Positions 39,973 to 52,396 of a stretch of 64,000 bases of DNA are shown here, in pieces. This DNA comes from Sinonovacula constricta (taxonomy: Eukaryota > Mollusca > Bivalvia > Cardiida > Solecurtidae): positions 62,601,256 through 62,665,255 of the forward strand of contig CM017561.1 of NCBI GenBank assembly GCA_007844125.1, given 5' to 3'. The translations under genes were made by a program, and so were the position numbers. The notes under the pieces were generated by a model that did not search any database, had not been told where the DNA came from, and saw only the letters and a list, made by a program, of their open reading frames with translations. The stretch's first letter is position 1, and the number at the start of each line of letters is the position of its first letter.

Positions 39973-40424
39973 TTAGAGTCTGCGTCCGTGTCGATCTGTT
40001 CTTATCAGTTGATGTCATAGTGTAGTGTATTAAGATAAATGTTTTCAATATAGTTTACTTTTTTAATAATAAAAGGTTTATTGCGATAATTATAGACGAG
40101 AACATTTCAAAGTTACGACTCGCGACCTTCTCAATAAATGCACCAGAAGGTATGTCAAAATGGACAAAACTCTGTTCTTTAGGTCATTTTTCTGCCGGTT
40201 TCTGCATACTTTAATGCAGTTCTTGTACTGCATACTTCTATCAAAACACAAGTCTTATTGATATCAGTATTTTATGCTTGGTATGATTTTCCTTAAAATA
40301 AATTTTCTCACAAGCTCTAACGGAAGCATAGATTAATCGTTTTAGTGCTCGTATCGTCATATCCACAGTTAGCCTAATATTGCAGTTTTAAATATTCATA
40401 CAAATATTTCAGTTAATAATGTAG

Positions 40425-40690
40425 CAAGTTACCTATTTGGTAGCGCAATCATTGAAGCAATAGGTCCCGGATTCAAACATTGGTCTTTACATATCAAATT
40501 AGTTAAACGACTTATTGTATAGCTCCCTAGCTAACGCTCAAGCAGAGATAAGATTATGTCCACTTCTGCAATGCTCGGTGTCAGGATTATGTGCTGGGTG
40601 TATATCATGCCAGATGAGATAAAGCAGCACTATATCTGCTTCAACAAACAGATAATAAACCACCTAACTATGTAAAAGAATGATCTTTGT
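40425..40690 (+). mobile_element. tRNA-derived SINE, plus strand
   Basis: The head 'TACCTATTTGGTAGCGC' resembles a degenerate A box, followed by 'CCCGGATTCAAACATTGG' as a degenerate B box. The body 'AGCTCCCTAGCTAACGCTCA' and 'GGTGTCAGGATTATGTGCTG' is shared with the minus-strand element at 42360-42695. It abuts the diverged array-end copy. Confidence 0.6.
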
Positions 40691-41280
40691 CGGAAAAGCT
40701 AATTCCATCTCTAAAACGAAGAGACCAATAGAAATATGATCAGTTATATAAGCACTCATCAACACCATTATCTATCGGTAAATATCGTTTTGATAGTTTG
40801 CCGATGATGCTTCGTTGACTGGACAGAAACAAAAATGTTTGGTCAAAATGTCTCCTACGTGATCAGCACAGATCCTATATCGATATTCGTAGTCACGAAT
40901 GCGAATTCCTTGTGCTTAGTGCGTTAGCGAATAGCTTGTGGCAGCATTGGAAAATCTGTGACGTGACCGCTTAAAACGCACCTCTGTGACGAGTGTTCAT
41001 TAACGCCGAGTGGTTTAGGGCAAATGTTACTATTGGACATCGTCCGTAATTAGGTAGTGACCAAATACTTTCGAACGGTAGTCGGATAACGGGCATAAAG
41101 ACTTTGTCATTATTGACCATATTTGACTGCGGACCAGTAATAGGGATGTAAACAACACCCTGTGTGATTGAAGAGTCGGGAAATAAACCACGGTTAGACG
41201 TGTTTATAGGATTAGTAGCTTCGTGGAGAGGCTTGATGTGGACGACTTCAATCACTATCGTTATCACTTTCAAACGTTTA
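40691..41280 (+). repeat. Diverged copy of the array-unit end
   Basis: Follows the end of each array unit (for example 15990-16540) through the blocks 'ATCAGTTATATAAGCACTCA', 'TATCGGTAAATATCGTTTTG', 'TTGTGGCAGCATTGGAAAAT', 'TAGTGACCAAATACTTTCGA', 'TATTGACCATATTTGACTGC' and 'TATAGGATTAGTAGCTTCGT'. It is far more diverged than the three tandem units are from each other, so it is an older duplicate about 8 kb to the right of the array. Confidence 0.75.
40971..41273 (-). other. 100-codon open frame in the diverged unit-end copy
   Basis: The minus strand is open for 100 codons with strongly protein-like content, including 'VVHIKPLHEATNPINTSNRG', 'GVVYIPITGPQSNMVNNDKV' and 'FMPVIRLPFESIWSLPNYGR'. 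The homologous stretch in the three array units (about 16250-16560 and equivalents) is broken by stops and frame changes, though 'ATNPFNTLN' is still recognisable. The first codon is TTG, so an upstream exon or an ATG elsewhere would be needed. It could be a mobile-element coding relic. I do not recognise the family. Confidence 0.35.
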
Positions 41281-41658
41281 TTGTGTGCCCACCAATACTA
41301 AACTATTAATGACTGAATCACTTATCAGAGGACGTGTTACTTTTGCTGGCCCATTGTTGTAAATTGGTAAAGGTAAAACATAAGTAATATCAGTGGCGTA
41401 CTACAGACACGAAGTCAGTTTGGATGAGGAAAGTTATCAGTTTACAATAGGTAAATAACTAGGTATTAGACAATGTTTAACTAGTGCCCATGTATATTTA
41501 CAGCAAGGAGCTACATGCGTCGAGTGACATTCATTTATTCAGAAATATTCATACTTGTTACCTTACATTCAGTTTCTGAATCAATTGACTTAAAAAAATA
41601 ACAAGAGTAAATTGACATAACAAAGGCTGCGACATAAAGTGCATCTATTAAAATAAGC

Positions 41659-41665
41659 TATAAAG
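41659..41665 (+). promoter_or_regulatory. TATA-like element before a candidate first exon
   Basis: 'TATAAAG' lies about 140 bases upstream of the ATG|GTAAGT motif at 41801. The expected transcription start is near 41690. Confidence 0.3.
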
Positions 41666-41689
41666 ACAGAGCAGGGACAAAAGGAGTAA

Positions 41690-41803
41690 AAGCTACAGAA
41701 GAGGTGCCCATTTAGGGTAATATAGAAGTGTCTTGCCACAAACATAGGTGTGAAAAGATCATCAGTTCCTGTTTGATAGTGTGACAGTCTCAGAGAAACA
41801 ATG
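41690..41803 (+). other. Candidate first exon ending in ATG|GTAAGTT
   Basis: The sequence 'GTGACAGTCTCAGAGAAACA' then ATG is followed at once by a strong donor, GTAAGTTATA. It is homologous to 32801-32845 at the array edge, the ATG and donor being the best-kept part. With the TATA-like element upstream it looks like a non-coding first exon carrying only the start codon. A phase-0 acceptor downstream is required; one candidate is near 45998 ('CACTTTATAAG|CCTGGAAAC'). Confidence 0.3.
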
Positions 41804-42359
41804 GTAAGTTATATTTGCTAGATAAAAACATTGCTTTAAATTTTATTTATGTATTTTTATTTAAACAATTTGATGGTAACTTGCGGCGAACGAAGTAACT
41901 AATGGAGAATGTAAAAAATGAAAATATTTTTGATATTCTGAAAAATTAATTATAGGTATCTAATACATAGAATACTTGATTTCTCTTTTAAGATTTCTCT
42001 ATTCCAAATGCATTAAGCAGCTAACAACTCGGTGAAATAAGAATAGGCCCCCAAAAACATAATATATTTATTACAGCATATAAACCATTAGTAACCCTCC
42101 CCATATAAACTAGCTAATATTGATTTTCCTTGCAACCATTTAAATTCAAATTAAGTACTTCTAGCGTCATTAAACTGATTTCAGAAATGTCGACATCAAT
42201 TAGACGTCAACTTTGTTTAGTATTTAATTTGATATTATTTATTAACTTAGATAATAGAAAAGTGTCTAACCTGTCAGTGTTTCTGTTAAACGAAGGCAGA
42301 TTGATTACTATTCATTAGATACATTTTATGACCACAACTTAATTAATTAATTTATTTAT

Positions 42360-42695
42360 TTTGTGTGTGTGTGGGGGGGACAGTGGTTACCGTCCCACTA
42401 ACAGTATTTCAGTTTATTGGGTTTATCGTCCCACCAACAGTATTTCAGTTATCCGGGGACGGTATCCACACGAAGCAATTATAGTGCTGCCTTCACTGTG
42501 TATAGCATGCCGCGAACACCTAGTATAATACAACACCCAGTCACATTATCCTGACACCGGGCCAACCAGCCGTGCGACTACCCTTATATTTGCTTCAGCG
42601 TTAGCAAGGGAGCTATGTCACTACCAATTTACCAACTTTGGTATGTCGCGACCCGGGACGGAACCCGGGCCCTCCCGTACCTGGAGCCGTAATTT
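42360..42695 (-). mobile_element. tRNA-derived SINE, minus strand
   Basis: Read on the minus strand: 'GGCTCCAGGTACGGGAGGGC', a B-box-like 'GGGTTCCGTCCC', then the body 'AGCTCCCTTGCTAACGCTGA' and 'GGTGTCAGGATAATGTGACT'. It ends in two copies of 'CTGAAATACTGTTGGTGGGA'-type sequence. The A-box end is lost, so the element is 5'-truncated. Confidence 0.65.
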
Positions 42696-43570
42696 AATTT
42701 AAAAATGTTTATCTAAACTAATGCATATGTGAAATGTTACAATGCTAAAATACGACAAAATATCCGAAAGACACTTCAAATACATGTTCCGAAGATTTAT
42801 ATAAACATTTATATAACACTGATCGGTGCTTATAATAAGTTTGTTCCTTTGACTGTACAAATGCATTTATAAGTAAACACACATTGCTACTGTTGTTCAA
42901 TTGCCACGCGTGCCTGTCCTCACCAGACTATAGTGATACACAAACTTTGCACGGACTTTGTGAATGGTTAACTGGATTCACCGTAAATTGTTGTAACCTT
43001 TCATACCATGTCGCTGGTAATTGTTTAATTTATTGTTTAACATCGTTCAAATCTCACAGGAGTCCGCCCTTCTTCATAATTATATACATTTTATAACCCT
43101 CTCGCTAAATAGATTTTAGAACGATCGCTATTTATTTTATAAGCGGTGAAATATAAAAATGTTGACAGCTGTAATTTCTTAACATTCCAAAGTAAACCTT
43201 AGCGATTACATGTAGCACAGCTCTTTAAATAAAGCCACAATCACTTTTTACTGTTGAATATACTGTGAACATTATGTGCAAGGGAAGGTACATCAATATT
43301 TGCTGTTCAGTGTTTTCTTTTGTAAAATATTATAGGCTCGACGTGCAAGGAACAACTGTCATAAGTTTAAGATTGATGTTCTGTATGCAAGTTCTTGATA
43401 TTTAGAAGGCTGGGCTTGAGGTATGAGATAGACCTTTTCTTATGGAGGTATAAGATGGAGGTGTACGTCTTGCCTCTTACTTTAGAATTATAAGCTTGAT
43501 CAGTTATGTATTGATTGTCATAAGAAAGTTTTTGTATGTTGTCCTGTATACATATCGTAAAGAAATTACG

Positions 43571-44806
43571 TAATGCACGTACTTCTTTATATTATGATGG
43601 TGCACGTACTTCTTTATAAAAATCATGTCCGAGTCGCATGATGATTCACGTACTTCTTTATACAAAACATATATGAGACATATGATGGTGCACGTACTTC
43701 TTAATAAAAATCATGTCCGAGTCGTATGATGGTGCACGTACTTCTTTATAAAAATCATGTCCGAGTCGCATGATGGTTCACGTACTTTTTTATAAAAATC
43801 ATGTCCGAGTCGTATGATGATTCACGTACTTCTTTATACAAAACATATATGAGACATATGATGGTGCACGTACTTCTTAATAAAAATCATGTATGAGACA
43901 TATGATGGTGCACGTACTTCTTTATAAAAATCATGTCCGAGTCGTATGATGGTGCACGTACTTCTTTATACAAATCATGTCCGAGTCGTATGATGGTGCA
44001 CGTACTTCTTTATACAAATCATGTCCAAGTCGTATGATGGTGCACGTACTTCTTTATAAAAATCATGTCCGAGTCGCATGATGGTTCACGTACTTCTTTA
44101 TAAAAATCATGTCCGAGTCGTATGATGATTCACGTACTTCTTTATACAAAACATATATGAGACATATGATGGTGCACGTACTTCTTAATAAAAATCATGT
44201 ATGAGACATATGATGGTGCACGTACTTCTTTATACAAATCATGTCAGAGTCGTATGATGGTGCACGTACTTCTTTATAAAAATCATGTCCGAGTCGTATG
44301 ATGGTGCACGTACTTCTTTATACAAATCATGTCCGAGTCGTATGATGGTGCACGTACTTCTTTATACAAATCATGTCCGAGTCGTATGATGGTTCACGTA
44401 CTTCTTTATACAAATCATGTCCGAGTCGTATGATGATTCACGTACTTCTTTATACAAATCATATAACCGTTTTATGAATCACGTTCTTCTTGATACAAAT
44501 CGTGTATGAGACATATGATGGTGCACGTACTTCTTTATAAAAATCATGTCCGAGTCGTATGATGGTGCACGTACTTCTTTATACAAATCATGTCCGAGTC
44601 GTATGATGGTGCACGTACTTCTTTATACAAATCATGTATGGGTCGTATGATTGTGCATGTACTTCTTTATACAAATCATGTCCGAGTCGTATGATGGTGC
44701 ACGTACTTCTTTATACAAATCATATAACCGTTTTATGAATCACGTTCTTCTTGATACAAATCGTGTATGCGTCATATGATTGTGCATGTACTTCTTTATA
44801 CATACC
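43571..44806 (+). repeat. 44-base minisatellite, about 28-29 copies
   Basis: The consensus unit runs 'CGTATGATGGTGCACGTACT' then 'TCTTTATACAAATCATGTCC' then 'GAGT'. Variants ('CATATATGAGACATATG', 'ATAACCGTTTTATGAATCAC') recur at multi-unit intervals, showing higher-order structure. Spacers are absent, so it is not CRISPR-like. Most units contain CACGTAC, that is GTACGTG on the minus strand. Confidence 0.95.
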
Positions 44807-45303
44807 GTATAAAGTTATTTGATGTACATTCAAACGTTATACATGTATGTACCCATAAAATACACACACCCCTGAAGCTTATTGGACTCTGAACTAAATT
44901 GGAAAGAGCCAATATAAATATACACGTAGACATGTATCAAAAGTAATACATTGTAAAATGACACAATTTAAAATACTCATAAAAATATTATACTGTTTGT
45001 GGTTATATAGGAACATTTTTGTATACCTAATTGAAATGATTATATCTTTTACTTTTAATGGTAGGTCTATAAAGTGCAATTACAATAGTATTATGCCTTT
45101 TGTTCTAAAACCAATCTTGTCTCAGATGTGACGTAAACAAATTTGAGTAGAAAGCTTGAACAGATATTGTGTTAAAACAGATAATTTATTGAAAGGGACT
45201 ATACCGGTATTTACACAAACAAGATTTATCAGTGAGTACACGTCTACGTCAGATTTCCTAAGTCCTTTGCATACGTCGCAGAATCAAATCGAGTTAACAG
45301 CAG

Positions 45304-45450
45304 ATTGTGGAATTATTCCACAGACATGTTCGTGAATCTCCGGCATTATTAGAGCTTTGTCGTACTTATACTTATTTGCCCTACAATTCCAATTCTGATG
45401 TTAAGGGGAATACTCAGAAAATCGTGCCTTCTATTTTTTCTTACCTTTTA
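45304..45450 (+). other. Exon-like open frame, unidentified
   Basis: After an acceptor-like 'AGTTAACAGCAG' the frame reads 'IVELFHRHVRESPALLELC' and 'RTYTYLPYNSNSDVKGNT' before drifting into low-quality sequence. An upstream TAA closes the frame, so it would need splicing. No donor is clear, and no family was recognised. Confidence 0.2.
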
Positions 45451-45639
45451 ATCACGTTTTTATATTCGACGAATGTAGTTTCCTTGAAATTTGTGTGTGT
45501 GTGTCTTGAATATCGTCTAAACAACAGATTTCTTCCGGAGAGATGTCACGTTTCATGAAAGCAATTAACAGTACAAAAACTTTGCACCGATGCCATACCA
45601 CGAATCTTCAAAGTGGTTTAAAATGCACTTTTATGATAA

Positions 45640-45758
45640 GTTTTGGTTCCAGAAATGAGACAGTTTCAGAAAAGGAGAAAGCGAAAGAGTGAGAAAGAGA
45701 CGGAAAGAGGGCAAGAGACAGGATGGAAGAGGAAAGAAAATGAGAAAGAGAGAAGGGT

Positions 45759-45805
<47 letters not shown>

Positions 45806-45890
45806 GGGGATTCAGAAAAAAGAAAAGAGAAAACTTAGAGATTGAGGTAGAGAGGAAGGTGTAGAGTGCGGGAGAGAGGGAGCAAGATCC
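45640..45890 (+). repeat. Polypurine (GA)n tract
   Basis: About 240 bases of nearly pure purine centred on a GAGAGA run at 45766-45795. The Arg/Glu/Lys-rich frame of 73 codons here is a repeat artefact. It may form triplex DNA, like the pyrimidine tract at 34256-34378. Confidence 0.9.
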
Positions 45891-46056
45891 AATATTCTTT
45901 CAGTTATCCGGATATTGTCTCAGTAGAGTTAACATGGCTTGAATCAAGTGCATATGTTTAAAGCAATAATACAATATAAATCCACTTTATAAGCCTGGAA
46001 ACTGCACGATTATCAGAACACCTGTGTCACAGTGTGCACCGTTACGACAGCTTAAA

Positions 46057-47264
46057 ATGGGTCTGAAGTGGCAACATACAAATGAAGCTTATTTATTGAT
46101 CCCGCAGGTACGTGGCAACGTTTAAGTTTTGGGTCGGCGAAACTCGGAAGTGAAGTGTCCGAGGAACGCTTATTAATGTATTAAAATGGAAAGGCTTTAA
46201 AGTCCTCCTTTTATGATTTTCGACATCATATTAAAATGTTTAAGAGCAATGGATTGCTGTAACTATGATTTTATCATTACAAATATACTAAAACATAGTG
46301 ATGTGGAAACAAGTTTCAATTAGCAATCTAAGAACTAGGACTAAAATTCTTATTCGAATTCAAAAAAGCATTTAAATGCTTAGCTCCCAAGACAGACAAC
46401 GTGTTTAATTTTTTGTGACCCAGCTTATTGATGATTAAAGATGCCAATTAAAAATAAGTTAATCCTAATATATTTGTAATTACAAAGTTATATATAGATC
46501 TTCACAGGGTTAAATTTAAGCAACCTTTTGGAGATTTTAAATTCGTTATATATATATTACATATCTTTGCAATAGTTTTCGATTCTGCAGTCACAACCCT
46601 ACCCTCTTCCTATCCTAACGACTATTAAATGAGTGCCTAACAACTTGCTCAAGTCCTCGTCTGCTTATGTCTATGTTAGAAATATAAACTAAATCAATAC
46701 ATCCTACTTCGTCGTTTCAATTTTCTAAACTAACGCTCATGATGTCAATTGTCGATGTTGCTCAATAAAATGAAAATTAATAAAACGTTTAATTTTTCGG
46801 GTATGGTAGACATATTTTCTTCTTATAGCGAGTTTAAACCTGTCAAAAGTTGAAAATTTAGATAATGTTTTGACGATTTAATTAAATATTGGCATCGTTT
46901 TAATATTACCATTGAAGAAATACCTTCATGGTATAATGTAAATGCTCTCTTTTATAAATGTATAGATTAAAGTTTGATTAAACAGTTTGTGATGTATGAC
47001 AACCACAGTCTGATTTTGAACATCTGTATTGCAGCAAAATATATGTTATAGGTTTTGGATTTGTTGGGAAAATATATCCATTATTTATATTGGGTGCACT
47101 TGAATTCAACTTTCTCGATAGATGTTACATTGCATTTTGAATCTGAAAATCCATTTCTACGGTGTAAGTGCAATGGCGAGAGGTTCTGTATATACACTGT
47201 AACTGGTGTGGACTCTAAAGATTTTTCGCCTGGTGATTGCGTGTTAAGCAATATAGAAACCTAA
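46057..47264 (+). CDS. Possible small two-exon gene (46057-46107, 47052-47264), unidentified
   Basis: The first piece starts at an ATG in good context (CTTAAAATGG) and ends 'CCGCAG|GTACGT', a strong donor. The second follows 'ATGTTATAG|GTTTTG' and keeps the frame to the TAA at 47262-47264. The join gives 87 residues, including 'GLKWQHTNEAYLLIPQ', then 'VLDLLGKYIHYLYWVHLNST', 'HFESENPFLRCKCNGERFCI' and 'YTVTGVDSKDFSPGDC'. A donor-like GTGTAAGT inside exon 2 (47164) could shorten it. The frame of the first piece stays open upstream to about 45970, so that piece may be an internal exon preceded by a phase-0 acceptor near 45998. No signal peptide, family or poly(A) signal was recognised. Confidence 0.28.
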
Positions 47265-47504
47265 GTTCACTGCATCAAAAATGAAAAATCTGCTGTCAAT
47301 CACAATATAAAGTAAGTAATGGACTAAGTAATCACTCGATTTTTTATTAGAAACATTAGAAGAGTTTAAGTTAAAATCAGCAAGGAAACTTTCAAAGCAA
47401 CATACTTTCTTATTGAAAGTACTAAACCCGTTTAAGGTTTAAAGATGGATAGTTCAACATAATACATTTGATACATCGGAATATTTGAATAACTCCATTA
47501 CAGA

Positions 47505-47700
47505 GAGTTAGTTGTCGGGTGGTTAAGACGTTGCACACTGGATGAAAGGCCACCAGGTCCGAATCCCAGACGTCCTCGGGCAAGACAATTTGTTTCAAAA
47601 AGTTACAATCTGAGCATAAGGATGTTGGTATTCAAGAGGGGTTAGTGTCAGTTAAAAAGAACCTACTATAAACAGATCGGTTCAAACAAAACTAGTCTAG
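47505..47700 (+). mobile_element. tRNA-derived SINE
   Basis: The head 'GTTGTCGGGTGGTTAAGACG' (A-box-like) and 'CCAGGTCCGAATCCCAGACG' (B box GGTCCGAATCC) sit at tRNA-like spacing. The arms do not form a proper acceptor stem. The body continues to about 47700 without a simple tail. A tRNA pseudogene is the alternative. Confidence 0.55.
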
Positions 47701-50700
47701 ATAGAAATATGAGATTACAATTGGGATGTTATTAAAATGACACCATATTTTAACATGTTTTGTTTGGAATACAAAACAGCGGTGTTGATAGCAGTCAGCC
47801 GCGTGTTTTGATAGTAGTGACAAGCGTCTTGCCTTGAAATATATATTCAATTAATAAAGAAAATCGTTTCCTTTTTGTCGATGTTCATTTTCATCGGTAA
47901 TTGTTCGCACATGATATCCGCGACACAATATTGACTAGACCATTCTATTATGAATTTCAAGTACAGCTAAACACCGACGAATGAATAGATACTTCAGGAA
48001 AGCTGTGTTGATAAGGCAAACAAAGGGACCTGTTAGCAAAGCGAACTAATATTTACAGTGCAATCAGCATCAATCGTTGTAATGCTTAGTTACAGATCGG
48101 GACAAAAAGAACAAGGATTATCAATTAGTGGAAATCAATCCAATCATTCCTGTAATTGAAGGGGCCCTTTGTGTAATAGTAGTTTTGACTGTTACTGCGC
48201 TACAGCCCATTGACTTAAGACTAGCACGCCAAAATCATAGTTCCATAAGACCCATGGGTGCAAAGGCGACTTTTGCCTTTTTCAAAGATTGGCAAGCGCA
48301 ATGCTAAATGTACGTTAGCATTTAATTGTGGCAAAACTTTACTCGCTTTGGGAAGCGATAGATCAAATTAATATTGCTATTGTTTTCATACTGTAACAAT
48401 TTCAATATAAACATCTATAACTTTAGCATCCAATACCCTTTGATCCATTATTAACGAGAATGTTGTATTTGTTGCAAGCTAATAGTTTTGTGTGAAGAAC
48501 TGAATGACGTGTTTTGCATTATTTTGTTGTATGTAAAAGGAATAAAAAAGATAAACTAATCCAGTCTACACCACTTTCACTTTTGAGCATAAATAAACAG
48601 AAATATTAGGATAGCATGGGAAAGGAGATCACAAGAGCATAGAAAGATACATTTCTTTTTTACAGACGTAGTTGACCTGAATCTTCGAACTAATTAGGCT
48701 TTTGACCACACTTGGATCACTTCTACAAGTACAACGAACTTAAACTTAACAAGGGCATTGGTGTCAATTCCTGGTTAAATCTCGTTAATAAAAGTGTTGC
48801 ACTGTGTCAGTTGACGGGCACAAAGTATTATCCTACAGTGTACGATGTACGATTGGACTGGTGCGTACGATGAAAGGGTACTACATTAAGCACTACAGAT
48901 GTGAATTTAGTTCTGTGAGATCAATACATGTTGAAAGTTTTATGGATTCATTTTTAACCAATCTTATGTACATGTATAATTCGTCTTCGTGCTCTTTCGT
49001 TTGAAATGAGTGATCCAACACATTACGCTATCTTGAACTGGCTGAGGTAACCAATGTCTTCCTATTAATACCGTAGTCAACATTAGCAACAGAAAAGCAA
49101 TACATCTACAGGTATAAACAATTCTTTTTAATGATCAGATCCTGCGTTCATTAGTTGTGCTTGATTGTGAAGCAATAACCAAAATAGCTTAATGTCCTAT
49201 GCTCAGCGTGTTAAACAACAACAAAGAAAACATTAAAAGTACAGGCTACTGGAGGCAGTTAAAAAGTACAAGAGATATATATAAAAAGATATGAGACGTT
49301 GGTGAGGCTTAAATTAAAATCCCGTCTTCTCCCTTCGATATCCTTTCCCTAAGTTTCAAATCATTGGAATGTCTACATTCATTTCAAAAAGAATCTATAA
49401 TCACATATAATGGCCATCTGTTGCAAATAAACGCCAACCTTCAGACGAAGCAACATCGGAGATTGATGTCGGGGATAAGGAACTCTTTCTTCTCAAACTT
49501 GCTAGTTGATACCGACGACAAAAACCGCTTATATGTGAACGATATATAGACCAAATCAGCACTACAACCGTAATTCGGTGACACGCACCCACATGCTGCA
49601 TTTCGGACTCTATTTTATTGTGTCATTTAAAATATTGTGCAACAACTTCAATCGAACTGCAATATAACACATATGCGTAATCGAAAATCTATCTATTAAT
49701 CTCCCACGTTGATGTTTTTGGACTTTGCTTTGTAAAAAAGCTTTAATTCTTAAAAAATATGAAGTGTAGTGTCCATACAAACAGCAGCAATGTCGTCTTT
49801 AAGACAGCGGTATTTTTTTATAATTATGAAATTGCTTTACTTTTCAGAAAGTATGAAAGAGTTATGTTATGGCACCCTTGGACTGAGAACTTGACATAGC
49901 TACTAGATGTGTTAGTCTTAAATCCTTACCACTATAACAAAGCAATCAGAAACGCAGACAATTAAACGGAAGTCTATATTCGTAGTAAGAAGTAGGCATT
50001 TTTGAACTGGTACACATAGCTGCATCCTTGGTATTGAAGTAGGCGTTGATTAGAATACATTATTTCTGTGGTCAGAGATTCGCTTACAAAGCTTGAAATG
50101 AATGACATATATTTTATAATCTGTATTAAGTAATTTAATCAGTAAGTTAATTATTAGGTTATTTGTTTCTGTTTGAAATATTCATTACCCAATTTAGTTG
50201 TTTCAACAAAGATATCATGAGAACCTTCCTTTTATGGTTTGGCGTATCTAATTATTCTGGACAAGAAGGCAACATGAGCGGTTTTATGCTGTTTTATTGC
50301 ATTTTAGTGCATTTATATTGAGCCATTTAATTAAGCCTATTTGACCTAATTGCCAAAAATTACTAATAAAACCAATATCCAAAACGATCAAAGGAAATGT
50401 ATAATGCTTTGTTGTTAATATCTAATTAAATTATTATTTCTTGAAAGAACATCACATAATAAAGTATATGTAATATAATATTCATGTTTTAAATCTGTAA
50501 TATATAAAATATGAAGTTGTCATGTTGACAATTACAGAAACTCTTTTTGTATTCAAAAATCATTATGATTGCCTCTATATGATATGTTGAAATACAATTG
50601 GTTTTCAACATTTATTACATCATATAAAAGTAATTACAGGCAGTAACCATTGTTCTATATTGATAAATTATTATTATTACCGTATGTCCAGGTAAACATA

Positions 50701-52390
50701 CTTACAGTAACAACAGCATAAGTTTCATGGATGGAGGGTAAGGATGTCTTTATGGTAAGGGATTGATACGACTTTACACTTATGATCTTCTCAATAGAAT
50801 CCTTTCACATAAGTTTGAAACACATATTGGTGCAACAGAAGCCGCAACAACATAAGCTATGGTTATTCACGTAGAGAACAATTTCTGGGGTAAGTTTGTC
50901 CGACGATGCAAGTATGTTTTACTATTCACCCTTTTAAAATATTTTAACATTCATTTTATCAGTCCTGTATTACATGTATCGTTAAAATGTTGATTCAGGC
51001 GCAGTTCACATTAGGATTTACCTTGATGAGAAAATCTCACTTGTGCAGAATGTATATGTTTTAAAATACTTGTCACTTGCTTTTCTATCTGTAAACTATT
51101 AGCTTGTTAGAAGTCTCAGGTATGGTTGACAGGCTTTTAATATAATTTTGTTTGTAGCACATAAAGTAGACATGAAGGGTGTTTATAACTTGGTATGTCC
51201 TCCGTCGTTTGCCGTTTAATGGACGTTGTCTGGCATAAAATGGTGTGTCTCGCAGGAATGGGAAATACGCATTTGCTGACGGCTAGAAAACTGTGGATAA
51301 TAGAATTTTATTACATTAAAATATGTCTCAAACGAAGTTTTAAGTGTGCCTAAAAGGTTTGTCTTTGTTCGTTTATATGGTCGATTAATCTTTATTGTAA
51401 GAAGTAATGTATATGTATATAAAGAGAATCCAAAAACTAGGTTTGGCAGTACGTCAAGCATGTTAATGTTTGAAATTGAATTTTAAATGTGACGAAAAGA
51501 AACTACAATACTGGGGAGTAAAACATTCCTTCATACAGAAAGATTAATTAATCATGTTTACGACAATCTCCAACAAAATACGACAGTGAACATCCAAGCA
51601 TCAAGTTTAAATGAAGTTTCCCCATGGAAGTACATAAGTGTTCTAAAGAAAGTACATAGTATGAATGCTGTGGTGAAACAGTATTTATGTTTTACTACTG
51701 TCTGACGTTTCTTTTGAATCTGTTTGATAGTTAATTTATTATCAGTTTTGATATTCATGCATTTCCGATGTATATTTGCAGACAGTGGATAGCATGAACA
51801 CATTTAGATATCCAATTCGCGACTTAACTAGTTTCTTGGAAATATTACAAATGCGTGCTTACGGCTGGTTTTACAAGAACTATCTCAAATGTAGCTGCAC
51901 AGACACATTTAGAAACCAAAACGACATGTTATTGGTTTAACTCTGAAGTAGAAAATATGAAAAGAGTAATAATAACTGCTTTATATATATTACAATTTAC
52001 TTAGCACCACATTAACTCCTAACTCCACTAGAATGAATCTACCTAATGAATGTAAGAAAATGTAAATTTCCTTTGAAATTTCGGGAGAGAACTTTGTTTA
52101 AAAGGAAATGAAATAGGTTTACAACAAATTAAAGAAATGAATCAAATCAAGTATTATAGTATTAATATATTCATTTAATGTATATTGCTGGTTGACACAA
52201 AATGTGTTTAACATAACAACTGCATTAACTGTTTTGCCTTACTGATGCAATACGTCTGAAAGAAAACAATCTCTTTGTACTTTAAGCAGTACACAACTTT
52301 TCGTCATTGCGATTGAGACGCCAAAGAAAAAATGCTAGCAGCATTAATTCGGTCTGTAACACTTTGCTGTATTGAACTATATGTTCGTCA
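47701..52390. other. Long stretch without a recognised gene
   Basis: AT-rich sequence with only short frames. A donor-like 'CTGGG|GTAAGTTTG' near 50890 follows a short frame starting ATG near 50860 ('MVIHVENNFW'), too short to call. No repeat family was recognised. Confidence 0.45.
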
Positions 52391-52396
52391 CTTTTG

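Noticed and set aside
43571..44806. CRISPR-like array
   Set aside because: Repeats are directly adjacent with no unique spacers, and the genome is eukaryotic. It is a minisatellite; the same applies to 61430-62470.
45643..45864. Highly charged Arg/Glu/Lys coiled-coil protein
   Set aside because: Translation of a GA-rich simple repeat; no start context, splice signals or non-repeat sequence supports it.
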